This document shows, one piece after another, positions 17,498 to 26,584 of a DNA stretch of 64,000 nucleotides. The position numbers were made by a program, and so were the translations under genes. Under the pieces are notes generated by a model. It was not told the DNA's origin and did not search any database. It saw only the letters and a program-made list of their open reading frames with translations. The first letter of the stretch is position 1. Every line of letters begins with the position of its first letter. The DNA comes from Schaalia sp. HMT-172 (lineage in GTDB: Bacteria > Actinomycetota > Actinomycetes > Actinomycetales > Actinomycetaceae): positions 1,922,001 to 1,986,000 of the forward strand of contig NZ_CP130058.1 in NCBI RefSeq assembly GCF_030644365.1, read 5' to 3'.

Positions 17498-18927
17498 TTC
17501 TTACCCTTCTTACCCTTGGTGTCGGTCGAATTCTTCTTCGTCGAACCCTTCGTGTCGGTCGAATTCTTCTTCGTCGAACCCTTCTTGTCCGCGGTGTCCT
17601 CGGTGGCCTTGTCGGGCATCGACTCCTTCGCAGGCGCAGCTTCCGTCGCCTCCTCCGAGGCCGGCTCCACGACCGGCTCCACGGCCTCGTCCTCGGGCTC
17701 GATGACCTCGAAGGCGGGCGCGGCGACGGCCTCGGCGCTGCCGGCGACCTGCCCACCCAGGTAGATCATGCCGTTGACCTCGCGGTTGATGAGCGCGAGC
17801 TCGTCGAGGAGGGCATGCAGCTTCGACAGGTCGTGGCCCTTACGCACGGCGATGAGGACGTGGCGGGAGGGACGAACCTCGTCGAGGAGGGAGGCGAGAG
17901 GCTGGTGAATGTCGATGAGGCGCGGCGCCGGAACGCGGGTTTCAGCCAGGGAGCGCGACAGGACGCGGTGCAGCTGACGGGCCTCGGGGTCCGACGCGTC
18001 GACGATCAGGTCGACCCAGTGGTCGCGGTCGATCGCCATCGCGAGCATGCGCGTGGGGGCCAGCCACGGCTCGGGCACGTTCTCTTCCGCGCTCCACACC
18101 GGCAGGGCAGTCAGGTCCGCCAACTGCGTGGGAGAGGTCAACGAGCGTGCGCGTGTCTCGCGCAGGAGCACCAGCACGAGGCCGGCGAAAACACCGACGA
18201 CGGTGAAAATCAGGATGAGGCGAGCCTTGGAGGGCTCCACCGTGTCGCTCGAGGCGTCAGCGCTCGTAATCACGAGGCCGGCGCTGGCGTGGTACGGCTC
18301 CAGCTGGGCGACCTGCTCCTTGAGCTTGTTGATCTCCTTCGTCACCTCGTCGGCGCGCGGATCCTCCGTCACCTTGCCGTCCTCGTCGACGGTGGGCTGC
18401 AGGGTCCCCAGCTCGGCCTCCAGGGCGGAGATGTCCTCGTTCGCGGCGGCGGCCATCTCGTCGGCGCGCTGCTCCACGAGGGCTGTGCGCTGCTGCAGGT
18501 AGAACTCGGCGATCGCGTCCGCGGCCGCGACGGCCTCGGCGCGGGTCGGCGCCGAATACTCAATCTTCACGATCGTGCCATTCGTGTCGCCCGACACGTC
18601 CATGTTGGAGCGCAGTTCGGAAGCGGTCACGCCGCCGCCGAGCTTCTCAGCCGCCGCATCCAGGACCGTCGCGGACTTCGCGATGCCCTGCTCGGTGACC
18701 ATGTCCGTCGTATTCGACAGGGAGGCGCGCACGACGGGGGCGGGAGTGATAGTCGGAGACGTGACGGTCATCGACACCGTCGCCGTGTGCGTAGCCGGAA
18801 CACCGAAGGCAGCGACGACGCCGAGAACCAAACCAGCCGCGGTCCCCGCAGCAATCGACCTCCAGCGGCGCGCCAGGGCGTGACGCAGGATCTGCTGGCC
18901 GCCCGTGGGCGGAGGGGTAAGGATCAT
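17494..18927 (-). CDS. Wzz/Wzc-type polysaccharide chain-length (co-polymerase) protein
   Basis: 477 residues from the ATG at 18927, which overlaps the upstream GT2 stop by ATGA; the frame stays open for 87 codons further, but that part is out-of-frame shadow of the GT2 gene. Membrane segments at ~20-40 and ~240-260 flank a coiled-coil extracellular part (repeated EL and EINKLKEQVAQLE heptads), the polysaccharide co-polymerase plan. The cytoplasmic C-terminus lacks an intact Walker kinase and ends in an acidic then Lys-rich tail containing two 11-residue repeats (STKKNSTDTKG). It probably sets polymer length with the Wzy-like protein. Confidence 0.85.
   Translation of the reverse strand: MILTPPPTGGQQILRHALARRWRSIAAGTAAGLVLGVVAAFGVPATHTATVSMTVTSPTITPAPVVRASLSNTTDMVTEQGIAKSATVLDAAAEKLGGGVTASELRSNMDVSGDTNGTIVKIEYSAPTRAEAVAAADAIAEFYLQQRTALVEQRADEMAAAANEDISALEAELGTLQPTVDEDGKVTEDPRADEVTKEINKLKEQVAQLEPYHASAGLVITSADASSDTVEPSKARLILIFTVVGVFAGLVLVLLRETRARSLTSPTQLADLTALPVWSAEENVPEPWLAPTRMLAMAIDRDHWVDLIVDASDPEARQLHRVLSRSLAETRVPAPRLIDIHQPLASLLDEVRPSRHVLIAVRKGHDLSKLHALLDELALINREVNGMIYLGGQVAGSAEAVAAPAFEVIEPEDEAVEPVVEPASEEATEAAPAKESMPDKATEDTADKKGSTKKNSTDTKGSTKKNSTDTKGKKGKK
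17519..17584. repeat. 33-bp tandem repeat in the 3' end of the Wzz-like gene
   Basis: Two identical 33-bp copies (17519-17551, 17552-17584) encode duplicated STKKNSTDTKG units in the Lys-rich tail. The period is a multiple of three, so copy number can change without a frameshift. Confidence 0.9.
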
Positions 18928-19832
18928 GACTGTTCTCCTTGGATGGTCGAGCGCACCCACGCGGCGCGCGCATTCAGCCGACGCTCGAGGGCGCGGCGGG
19001 GCTTGGCGGGTCGAGACGCGACCCCCTGAGTGTAGACCTGCACGAAGCGGTCGAGCTCGCGCTCGGCCTCCTCGCGAGGAAGCGAAACGATGGACACCAG
19101 GCGCGGCAGTGCCTCTCCCGTCAGCGACGTCGACAGGTCGGCGAAGGCCTGGGCCTGCTCCGGGCTCTTCCACGAATCCGCGCGCCACGCCTTATTGCCC
19201 GTGACCTGGCCCGGGTGGATGCGATACAGGAGGCCCCACGCCGCCAGGCGGCGGATGCGCCCACCGGCGGCGGCGACGCGCAACCACAGGTCGTAGTCCT
19301 CGGCAGGCACCGACCGGTAGCCGCCGACGCGGTCGATGACCTCTCGCGTCGCCAGCATGGTGGGGTGACACACGGGGTTGGTGAGTAGCAGGTGCCAGCC
19401 CATGTCCTCGGGCGTGATCTCGTAGGGTACGCGCGGCACCGGGCGAGAACCGCGCAGTTCAATCATCTGCGTGAACACCATGTCGTCACCGCGCTCAATC
19501 GCGCGCTGCGTGCGCCTGAAGCGGCCCTTCAGGGAGATGTCATCGGCGTCCATGCGGCCCACCAGGCGCGAATCCGTGCGCTCCATCAGCTGCGTCAAGA
19601 CGCGCGAGACGCCGCCCTCACCCGGGGTGATGTCCTCAATGCGCAGGCGCGGATCGACCACGCCGCCGCGCGACGCGCCACGGATCGCCTCGCCCACCGT
19701 CGAATCGGAGGAGGAGTCGTTACCGACGACCAGCTCAGAGTCGCGGGGCATGGCGGCCAGCGTCGAGGCCACGGCGCGCCGGATCGTGCCCGCCGCGTTG
19801 CGCGCGGGCAGGATGACGGACAACTCAGGCAC
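18924..19832 (-). CDS. GT2-family glycosyltransferase
   Basis: 302 residues from a GTG at 19832 with a GGGGGAG ribosome site, overlapping the upstream gene by 8 bp; the frame is open further up but only as shadow. GT-A fold: PELSVILPARNAAGTIRRAV, DSELVVGNDSSSD, the metal site RMDADDIS and the acceptor-side PAEDYDLWLRV. Likely adds a sugar to the lipid-linked repeat unit. Fourth gene from the polymer end of a tightly overlapped operon. Confidence 0.88.
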   Translation of the reverse strand: MPELSVILPARNAAGTIRRAVASTLAAMPRDSELVVGNDSSSDSTVGEAIRGASRGGVVDPRLRIEDITPGEGGVSRVLTQLMERTDSRLVGRMDADDISLKGRFRRTQRAIERGDDMVFTQMIELRGSRPVPRVPYEITPEDMGWHLLLTNPVCHPTMLATREVIDRVGGYRSVPAEDYDLWLRVAAAGGRIRRLAAWGLLYRIHPGQVTGNKAWRADSWKSPEQAQAFADLSTSLTGEALPRLVSIVSLPREEAERELDRFVQVYTQGVASRPAKPRRALERRLNARAAWVRSTIQGEQS

Positions 19833-20595
19833 GGGACTCCCCCTGCTTCGCGGCGGCGTCGAGGGCCCGCAGGTCGCGGAAGCGGCGGCGCAGCGAGATC
19901 GACGAGTGCGCAACAGCGACCACGGCGAGGAACGTGTACAGCACCATGAAAGGAACGCCGAAGCCCCACAGGACGAAGGACCAGCACAGGACGCCCGGGT
20001 CGGTGGGCAGCAGCACGAAGGAACGCAGGTTACCGCCGCGCGTCTGCTTGCGTCCGGCCGCGCGCACGAACTGCTCGGCCAGGATCTGGCTCATAAACTG
20101 GCCCGACGTCACCCAGCCGTAAACGAGGGCCATGATCGCGAGCCACCAGGACTCGGGACGGTACACCATGACGGCGGCCGCCGTGCAGAAGTGAATCGCG
20201 GGCGAGCGGAACGCGTCAGCGACGTGGTCCACCCACTCCCCCGTCTTCGACGACGCGCCGGTCACGCGCGACACCTGGCCGTCCGCCGAGTCAAACATGA
20301 AGCCGACCGCCAGGGCCGTACCCACGATCAGGCCGCTCCACCACGCAGGGTCACACGCGACGAGAACGATGAGGCCGATCGTCGAGAAGCACACGGAGAT
20401 GAAGCTGACGAAGTTCGGCGTCCAGCCGAAGGCCGCGCAGGCGGCCGCCACGACGCGCGCGGCACCGCGGTTCACCCAACGCATGTACGCGGGAACGCCC
20501 GCGCCCGGCTTCTGGGCGGCAGCCAGCGCTCTGCGATACGTCGTAAAACGTGTGCCCCACGAGGAGCCCGGCTCAAGCACCACGGGAAGGCTCAC
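19825..20595 (-). CDS. CDP-alcohol phosphotransferase family membrane enzyme
   Basis: 256 residues with several membrane segments. The CDP-OH-P motif is present as D102xxD105GxxS109R110 followed by G119xxxD123xxxD127 (family form DxxDGxxARxnGxxxDxxxD); the usual Ala is Ser. The family transfers a phospho-alcohol from a CDP-alcohol to an acceptor hydroxyl. Direct overlap (ATGA) with a TagD-like cytidylyltransferase and placement among GT2 genes suggest it decorates or links the glycopolymer by a phosphodiester rather than making phospholipid. The actual alcohol is unknown. Confidence 0.82.
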   Translation of the reverse strand: MSLPVVLEPGSSWGTRFTTYRRALAAAQKPGAGVPAYMRWVNRGAARVVAAACAAFGWTPNFVSFISVCFSTIGLIVLVACDPAWWSGLIVGTALAVGFMFDSADGQVSRVTGASSKTGEWVDHVADAFRSPAIHFCTAAAVMVYRPESWWLAIMALVYGWVTSGQFMSQILAEQFVRAAGRKQTRGGNLRSFVLLPTDPGVLCWSFVLWGFGVPFMVLYTFLAVVAVAHSSISLRRRFRDLRALDAAAKQGESRA

Positions 20596-21089
20596 TGCTG
20601 CTCCCCTTCCGTCGCCTGCTCCGGCTTCTCAGCCGATGCCTCGTCAGTGAAATCCTCGGGCGCGATGAAGCGGCGCAGCTTCGTCGACGACGTCGACGGC
20701 GTGTAGGGCAGGTAGACGACGCGCGCGCCGACCTCCGCCATCTCCGCTTCGAGCTGAGCGCCCTTGGGAGTGTCCTTCCAGTCATCTCCCTTGAAGAGCA
20801 CGTCGAAAGGCTGGAGGCGCCAGGCCAGGCGCTTGTCCTGATCCAGGTCCACGACCACCGCGTCCACGAAACGCAGCGACGACACGAGGTCGCAGCGCTC
20901 CTTGAGCGGAATGACGGGGGCGCGGCCCTTCATGCGGATGAGCGCCTCGTCGGAGGTCACGCCGACGACCAGTCGATCGCAGCGCTCGCGGGCGGCGCGC
21001 AGGATGTTGAGGTGTCCCTGATGGAACATGTCAAAACCACCGGGCACGTAGCCGGTGACAGGAGCGTGTTGCTGAGTCGTTTCGTCCAC
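20592..21089 (-). CDS. TagD/RfaE-type cytidylyltransferase (probable CDP-alcohol synthase)
   Basis: 165 residues, GTG start. Nucleotidyltransferase motif GGFDMFHQGH with HxGH at 23-26, RMKGRAPVIPLKERCDLV in the middle, and a C-terminal STSSTKLRRF loop where TagD has RTxGISTT. Glycerol-3-phosphate cytidylyltransferases have this build and make CDP-glycerol, the likely feed for the next gene's CDP-alcohol phosphotransferase. The last ~20 residues are acidic and variable. First gene of a six-gene operon with five overlaps running down to 14634. Confidence 0.85.
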   Translation of the reverse strand: MDETTQQHAPVTGYVPGGFDMFHQGHLNILRAARERCDRLVVGVTSDEALIRMKGRAPVIPLKERCDLVSSLRFVDAVVVDLDQDKRLAWRLQPFDVLFKGDDWKDTPKGAQLEAEMAEVGARVVYLPYTPSTSSTKLRRFIAPEDFTDEASAEKPEQATEGEQQ

Positions 21090-21416
21090 GTAACAAGTGT
21101 GCCATTTATCAGACGGTCAATGCGACGCTTACCCGCTAAATGACCGAAAGATCACGTCTCAGCGTTGCCCACCAAGTGACAAATAGAGCCGCGGAAGCTT
21201 GCAAACACAAGCAAATATGACCAGATGGCCGCACACCTTCTTGTTACAGGCTCCGACACGCCAGAGTTATCCTCCACCCACCCGTCGAGTCGCGGCGCGG
21301 TCAGCATCCACACAGATAGGGGGATGTCGGCGGGAGAACCAGAGGAGGCCTCGCCAGTGGGCGCGTCTACCCGCGCCGCCCCGCAGGGTCCTCGCAAGCT
21401 GCCCGAACGGCGGACG
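21090..21416. other. Intergenic region between the glycopolymer operon and purU
   Basis: About 330 bp. The part nearest 21089 must hold the operon promoter; TTGACC (minus strand) about 25 nt upstream of the GTG is a candidate -35, but no good -10 pairs with it. A weak hairpin GGCGCG/CGCGCC at 21360-21377 may end purU. No gene seen. Confidence 0.4.
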
Positions 21417-22271
21417 TCAACGCGAGAAGACGACCGTGCGGTTGCCGTTCATGAGGACGCGGCGCTCCGCGTGGAAGCGGACGGCCTGGGCGAGGACGCG
21501 GCGCTCCACGTCCTGCCCGAGCGCCACCATGTCCGGCGTCGAGTCGGCGTGAGAGACGCGAGTGACGTCCTGCTCGATGATCGGCCCCTCGTCCAGGTCG
21601 GCGGTCACGTAGTGGGCGGTCGCGCCGATCAGCTTGACGCCGCGATCGTGGGCCTGCGCGTAGGGGCGCGCCCCCTTGAAGGAGGGCAGGAACGAGTGGT
21701 GGATGTTGATGACGCGGCCCTGCATGGCGCGGCAGACCTGGTCGGAGAGGATCTGCATGTAGCGGGCCAGGACGACGAGTTCCACCTTTTCGGAGGCGAT
21801 CAGGTCGAGGAGCTGGCGCTCCGCCTGGGACTTCGTGTCCTTCGTGACGGGGATGTTGAGGAAGGGAACGCCGTAGAACTGGGCGACGGGCGCCAGGTCC
21901 GGGTGGTTGCCGACGACCGCGATCACGTCGATGGGCAGGCCCTGCGTCTGCTGGCGGTACAGGAGGTCGGTGAGGCAGTGGCCTTCGCGCGAGACCATGA
22001 TGATGGTGCGCAGCTTGCGGCCCAGGTCGTCGACGCGGTAGGTGGCGCCGAAATCCTCGGCGACGCGGGCCAGGCCCTCGTCGATCGGGGCGCGCCCCTT
22101 CGGAGAGTCGACCTCGACGCGCATGAAGAAGGTGCCCATGTCGGCATCGCCGAACTGCTGAGACTGGATGACGTTGCCGCCGGCCCCGCCGATCACGCCG
22201 GTCACGGCGTGCACGATCCCGGGGCGGTCCGGGCAGGACAGGGTCACAACAAGCTGCGCATTTTCAGTCAT
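21417..22271 (-). CDS. purU: Formyltetrahydrofolate deformylase
   Basis: 284 residues from the ATG at 22271. N-terminal ACT domain (TLSCPDRPGIVHAVTGVI) and C-terminal formyltransferase fold with VGNHPDL, HHSFLPSFKGARPY and GATAHYVTADLDEGPIIEQ, which matches PurU and separates it from PurN. It hydrolyses 10-formyl-THF to formate and THF, balancing the C1 pool also fed by glyA-folD. No ribosome site is visible; a TAGACT hexamer on the minus strand (plus 22279-22284) sits 7 nt before the ATG, so the message may be leaderless. Confidence 0.95.
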   Translation of the reverse strand: MTENAQLVVTLSCPDRPGIVHAVTGVIGGAGGNVIQSQQFGDADMGTFFMRVEVDSPKGRAPIDEGLARVAEDFGATYRVDDLGRKLRTIIMVSREGHCLTDLLYRQQTQGLPIDVIAVVGNHPDLAPVAQFYGVPFLNIPVTKDTKSQAERQLLDLIASEKVELVVLARYMQILSDQVCRAMQGRVINIHHSFLPSFKGARPYAQAHDRGVKLIGATAHYVTADLDEGPIIEQDVTRVSHADSTPDMVALGQDVERRVLAQAVRFHAERRVLMNGNRTVVFSR

Positions 22272-22675
22272 GCGTTCCAGTCTAACTAGGTTCATACCCA
22301 CGAACGAGGCCGGGGCAGGGTTTGCGGGCGAAGCCACGGGGTTGCGGGGTGGTGCTATTGCTGGACGTGGCGAGGTCGCGTCGTTGCGGGCGGGGTTGTC
22401 GTCTGGACAGGCACCGCCACGGTTTCACGCGCGTTTCACGAACCGCCCGAGCCGGCGACCAAGTTTCACGCGCGTTTCACGCTCGCAGCCCGCGCACATC
22501 GACCCGCTCAGGGCACCTCGGCCCGATACCGAGCTTCAAGCCTTAGGACTGCGACACCAGGACCCCGCATGAACGTTCACTTGACACCAAAGCTGATTTG
22601 GATAGCAGCGCATAACCCTTCCCCTAGACAGGCTGCTACGATGCAAGGCAGTGAACCCAGAGCAAAGGAGCCACC
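22272..22675. other. Intergenic region between purU and the AT-rich membrane gene
   Basis: About 400 bp. Contains an ACGAGGCCGGGG word (22304-22315), the TTTCACG repeats at 22422-22481, and a TTGACA at 22580-22585 that could serve the downstream gene with a TAGCAG 16 nt on. No gene seen. Confidence 0.4.
22422..22481. repeat. Paired GTTTCACGCGCGTTTCACG repeats
   Basis: The 19-bp word occurs at 22422-22440 and 22463-22481 (41 bp apart) and is itself built of two TTTCACG units, so four units lie in 60 bp. A related double unit (GTGAAACTGCCGTGAAAC) occurs upstream of the SdpI-like gene near 48850. Confidence 0.7.
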
Positions 22676-24325
22676 ATGGTCCGCGCCGACGATGAACACA
22701 AGAGCGCTAACGAGGCGGAGAAGAACACCTCGACGCAAAAGAACTTCGTCGAGAAACTGAAGTTCTGGAAGCGCTGCAAACAGGAAGACGACAAGACCGC
22801 ACGACTAACCCACATGCCCGCCTGTCTGATGCACTGGTGGACCCCACTGCTCGTAGCGTTCATCCTGTTTAGCCTGAGTTTCATCTGCGCATTGGGGTGG
22901 GGATGGCAATGGCATTGGCCATCATCTAACGCAATGAAACTCTGCTTGACGATTGCTGGCGCAGGCCTTGCATTTTCAGCGTGGCAGCAGAGGAGCCACG
23001 AAAATTCCGCAAAAGAATACGAGCGACGCGAGCAGGTTCAACGTGATGAATACTGGAAGCGCCGCGAACAGGCATACCACCTCCTAACCTCCCCTAACCC
23101 CAGCACCCGACTAGGCGCAGTTGCACTCCTGCAAGAACTTGCTGAGATAGCACCAGGACTTCAAGAAAACTCCCACAGCGAGAAACACAACTTCCAGCAG
23201 CACATCATTACAACATTATGTAGCCAGGCGCGACACGAAGGTCTACTACTTGAGGAGGAAGGAAACAGGGATGAGCACGCTGCCATACAGAACGAAATCC
23301 TCACCTACCTATTCACCCCGTCGAGGCGTTCCGACAACGAACAAAATTCGGACGCTCCGAACACATTTCATATCAATCTATCGCACACCAACTTCTACAC
23401 CCCACTTATTCTCCACAGCCTTCACATCGCGCAAAGTATCGACGTCAGAAATTCGACTTTTCACTCTCACGTCACCATCACGGATTCAACACTAAACTCT
23501 CTCCACTGGGCACACGCAAGTTTTCTATCACAACTTAACATCTCTGACTGCACAGTCATTCATGATCGCTTTCCTGACCGCCTAAAAGAGGCCACTTTTT
23601 CACACGTCATCTTCAAGTTAATCAAACTCAAAGAGACAGAACATCAGCTACAACTATCCGAACACAAGAAGAAACAAAGCGAAACCAACATCATCACATT
23701 CGAAAACGAGTGCCGCCTTTACGGAAGGCTAAAGCTAATCACTAAAGTGGGGTATGGAGACTACAGCTCAGAGAACATAACAATAACTAACTCCACTCTT
23801 GATTCAATCGAAATCACGAGCGGACAAGGCCACCCAAAGGACTTCCATGCAATTCTAACAATTACTGGATGCAAGATACTGGAAAGCCTTTACATACACA
23901 ACATCAACTACTGGTTTCCAGCAGCTGAGGCTCTCACAGAATGGGAGCTAATGCAGATGTCAGATCAAGACATTCAGGACCTACAGTACGAACTAAATGG
24001 AATGTACTCACCTTTCCTTGGGGATGACCCCGCATACACCGATGCCACTTACACTCAACAAAGCGCAATTTACCTCATCAACAATTCATTTTCCGATACG
24101 CCACTTGAACACAATCCACAGTTTGAAAGCGTAAACGGATACGAGCACGGAGAAGGATGCCAAAGCGAAAAGTTCATAACATTTAAAGATAACGCAACAC
24201 TCAGCAGAAGGCCTCTTAGGATTAGCGAGTGGTTCAACGACGAGGACGCATGCGATGATTCTGGCGATAATCGACGCATCGAGCTCCTTCCCACAGCCAA
24301 CACTGAGTATCATCACCTGACTTAA
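22676..24325 (+). CDS. AT-rich orphan: two-segment membrane protein with solenoid-like C-terminal region
   Basis: 549 residues with GGAG before the ATG. A charged N-terminus of ~45 residues, two membrane segments (~55-75 and ~85-105), a basic helical stretch with YERREQVQRDEYWKRREQAYHLL, a helical part (AVALLQELAEIAPGLQ), then a long region of loosely repeating short strands such as NLSHTNFYTPL, VRNSTFHSHVTITDSTLNSL and ITITNSTLDSIEI, like pentapeptide-type or beta-solenoid repeats. Base composition is visibly lower in GC than all neighbours, and codon use differs, which points to recent acquisition. No enzyme motif recognised. Function unknown; a phage-defence or membrane-effector role is possible but unsupported. 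Confidence 0.8.
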   Translation: MVRADDEHKSANEAEKNTSTQKNFVEKLKFWKRCKQEDDKTARLTHMPACLMHWWTPLLVAFILFSLSFICALGWGWQWHWPSSNAMKLCLTIAGAGLAFSAWQQRSHENSAKEYERREQVQRDEYWKRREQAYHLLTSPNPSTRLGAVALLQELAEIAPGLQENSHSEKHNFQQHIITTLCSQARHEGLLLEEEGNRDEHAAIQNEILTYLFTPSRRSDNEQNSDAPNTFHINLSHTNFYTPLILHSLHIAQSIDVRNSTFHSHVTITDSTLNSLHWAHASFLSQLNISDCTVIHDRFPDRLKEATFSHVIFKLIKLKETEHQLQLSEHKKKQSETNIITFENECRLYGRLKLITKVGYGDYSSENITITNSTLDSIEITSGQGHPKDFHAILTITGCKILESLYIHNINYWFPAAEALTEWELMQMSDQDIQDLQYELNGMYSPFLGDDPAYTDATYTQQSAIYLINNSFSDTPLEHNPQFESVNGYEHGEGCQSEKFITFKDNATLSRRPLRISEWFNDEDACDDSGDNRRIELLPTANTEYHHLT

Positions 24326-24378
24326 AATTGGGCACGTAGCATAGCCGTTTCCACTCCCAACTCAGAGAAAACTTCGAT

Positions 24379-24927
24379 ATGCCTGAACTGCAGCATGGTG
24401 TTCATATACAAATTCGAATTGCATCCCATGAAGACCTCGAGTTTATCGAGGGGGCGTATGAGCATGCCCGGGCTTTCATGCAGGCGAATGGGAATGCGAC
24501 TCAGTGGCCCGACGGGTACCCCGGCCGGATTGACGCTGAGGAAGACATCGCACGCGGACACTGCTTCCTTGTGGCTGACGACGAGGGACCTCTTGCTGTC
24601 TTCACCCTCGCTCCAGGGCCAGACGAGACCTACGCCCAGATCGATGGCGCGTGGCATTCCGACGCCGACTACCACGTGATTCACCGCGTGGCCGCGGTGC
24701 GCGGGCACGGCGTTGCTCGGGCGATCTTCACGTTCGCGGCTGAGCGCGCGGACTACCTGCGCTGCGACACCCACGAGGACAACGCACCAATGCGGCGCGC
24801 GCTTAGGTCCTTCGGATTCCGCGAATGTGGATTGATCACGGTCGCCAACGGCACGCAGCGCGTCGCCTACGACTGGCTCAAGGAACCACTAGACGGCGGC
24901 GCCTCGGCTAGCCCCACGACACGCTAG
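24379..24927 (+). CDS. GNAT-family N-acetyltransferase
   Basis: 182 residues. GNAT landmarks: IRIASHEDLEFI at the start, a central strand FLVADDEGPLAVFTL, acetyl-CoA loop HRVAAVRGHGVARAIF (degenerate RxxGxG/A), and a C-terminal THEDNAPMRRALRSFGFRECG. Acetylates an unknown amine. GC content is normal for the window, unlike the gene 53 bp upstream. No conserved partner. Confidence 0.82.
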   Translation: MPELQHGVHIQIRIASHEDLEFIEGAYEHARAFMQANGNATQWPDGYPGRIDAEEDIARGHCFLVADDEGPLAVFTLAPGPDETYAQIDGAWHSDADYHVIHRVAAVRGHGVARAIFTFAAERADYLRCDTHEDNAPMRRALRSFGFRECGLITVANGTQRVAYDWLKEPLDGGASASPTTR

Positions 24928-24958
24928 GCTCTCACCCTTACGCACTTACCCAACAATC

Positions 24959-25064
24959 TCGCATGCAATTCCCTGCAGACGCAGATCGGCAATGCCTCAT
25001 AAACCGCATGATTTCAACGTTTCGGTTTCAAAATCTGAAATACTGGTGGGGGAATTGCATGCGA
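24959..25064. repeat. 106-bp intergenic element with 15-bp inverted ends (copy A)
   Basis: Starts TCGCATGCAATTCCC (24959-24973) and ends with its exact reverse complement (25050-25064). The interior is AT-richer than the surroundings and non-coding. A second element with the same 12-bp ends and almost the same length is at 44436-44542. Resembles a small MITE or a paired binding-site element. Confidence 0.75.
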
Positions 25065-25115
25065 CTTTTCCGGCGCCACGCCCGTTAAGGAACATTGCAT
25101 CCGATCAGAGCGGGT

Positions 25116-25172
25116 GCATCGTCACTGATGAGGCGCATCGTCACTGATGAGGCGCATCGTCACTGATGGGAT
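25116..25172. repeat. Three tandem copies of a 19-bp repeat
   Basis: Units start at 25116, 25135 and 25154, each reading GCATCGTCACTGATGAGGC or a close variant. Imperfect inverted flanks (CGGGTGCATC and GATGCACGCCCC) bracket the array, and CGATCAG words lie just outside. Similar CGATCAGC and GCGCATCGTCA words recur at 44310-44370 beside the second 106-bp element. Confidence 0.85.
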
Positions 25173-25326
25173 GCACGCCCCGATCAGCAACAAGCTCTTT
25201 CGAGGACGCGCACCTCTTGCAGTTCGAATACCTTGCCTAGGCCCTGGGCCGCTCACCAAAGCGCGGTGGGCATCAGACCACAATCGCGCATACAACACCG
25301 CCATCACACCACAACCCCATACATGC

Positions 25327-25362
25327 GGGTGCGCGCCCGGCCAAACAGCCGGGCGCGCACCC
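25327..25362 (-). terminator. Terminator hairpin after mdh
   Basis: Perfect 15-bp stem (25327-25341 with 25348-25362) and 6-nt loop, 31 nt past the mdh stop. No U-run on the minus strand. Confidence 0.75.
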
Positions 25363-25392
25363 TTCCCACCAACCGCCGCGAGGGCGGTAGCC

Positions 25393-26469
<1,077 letters not shown>

Positions 26470-26584
26470 TCACACTCAGACCCGGGCACCCAGTCCCAAC
26501 AGGGCACCACACCCGCGTGATCTACAACATACGAGGCTGGTGCGGGGTCTGTCTTTCGGCGTGACAGGGTTGTAGAGTGGGGGC

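Noticed and set aside
18928-19188. 564-residue version of the Wzz-like protein starting at 19188
   Set aside because: The extra 87 residues are Arg/Gly-rich shadow of the GT2 gene; the ATG at 18927 overlaps the GT2 stop by ATGA like its neighbours.
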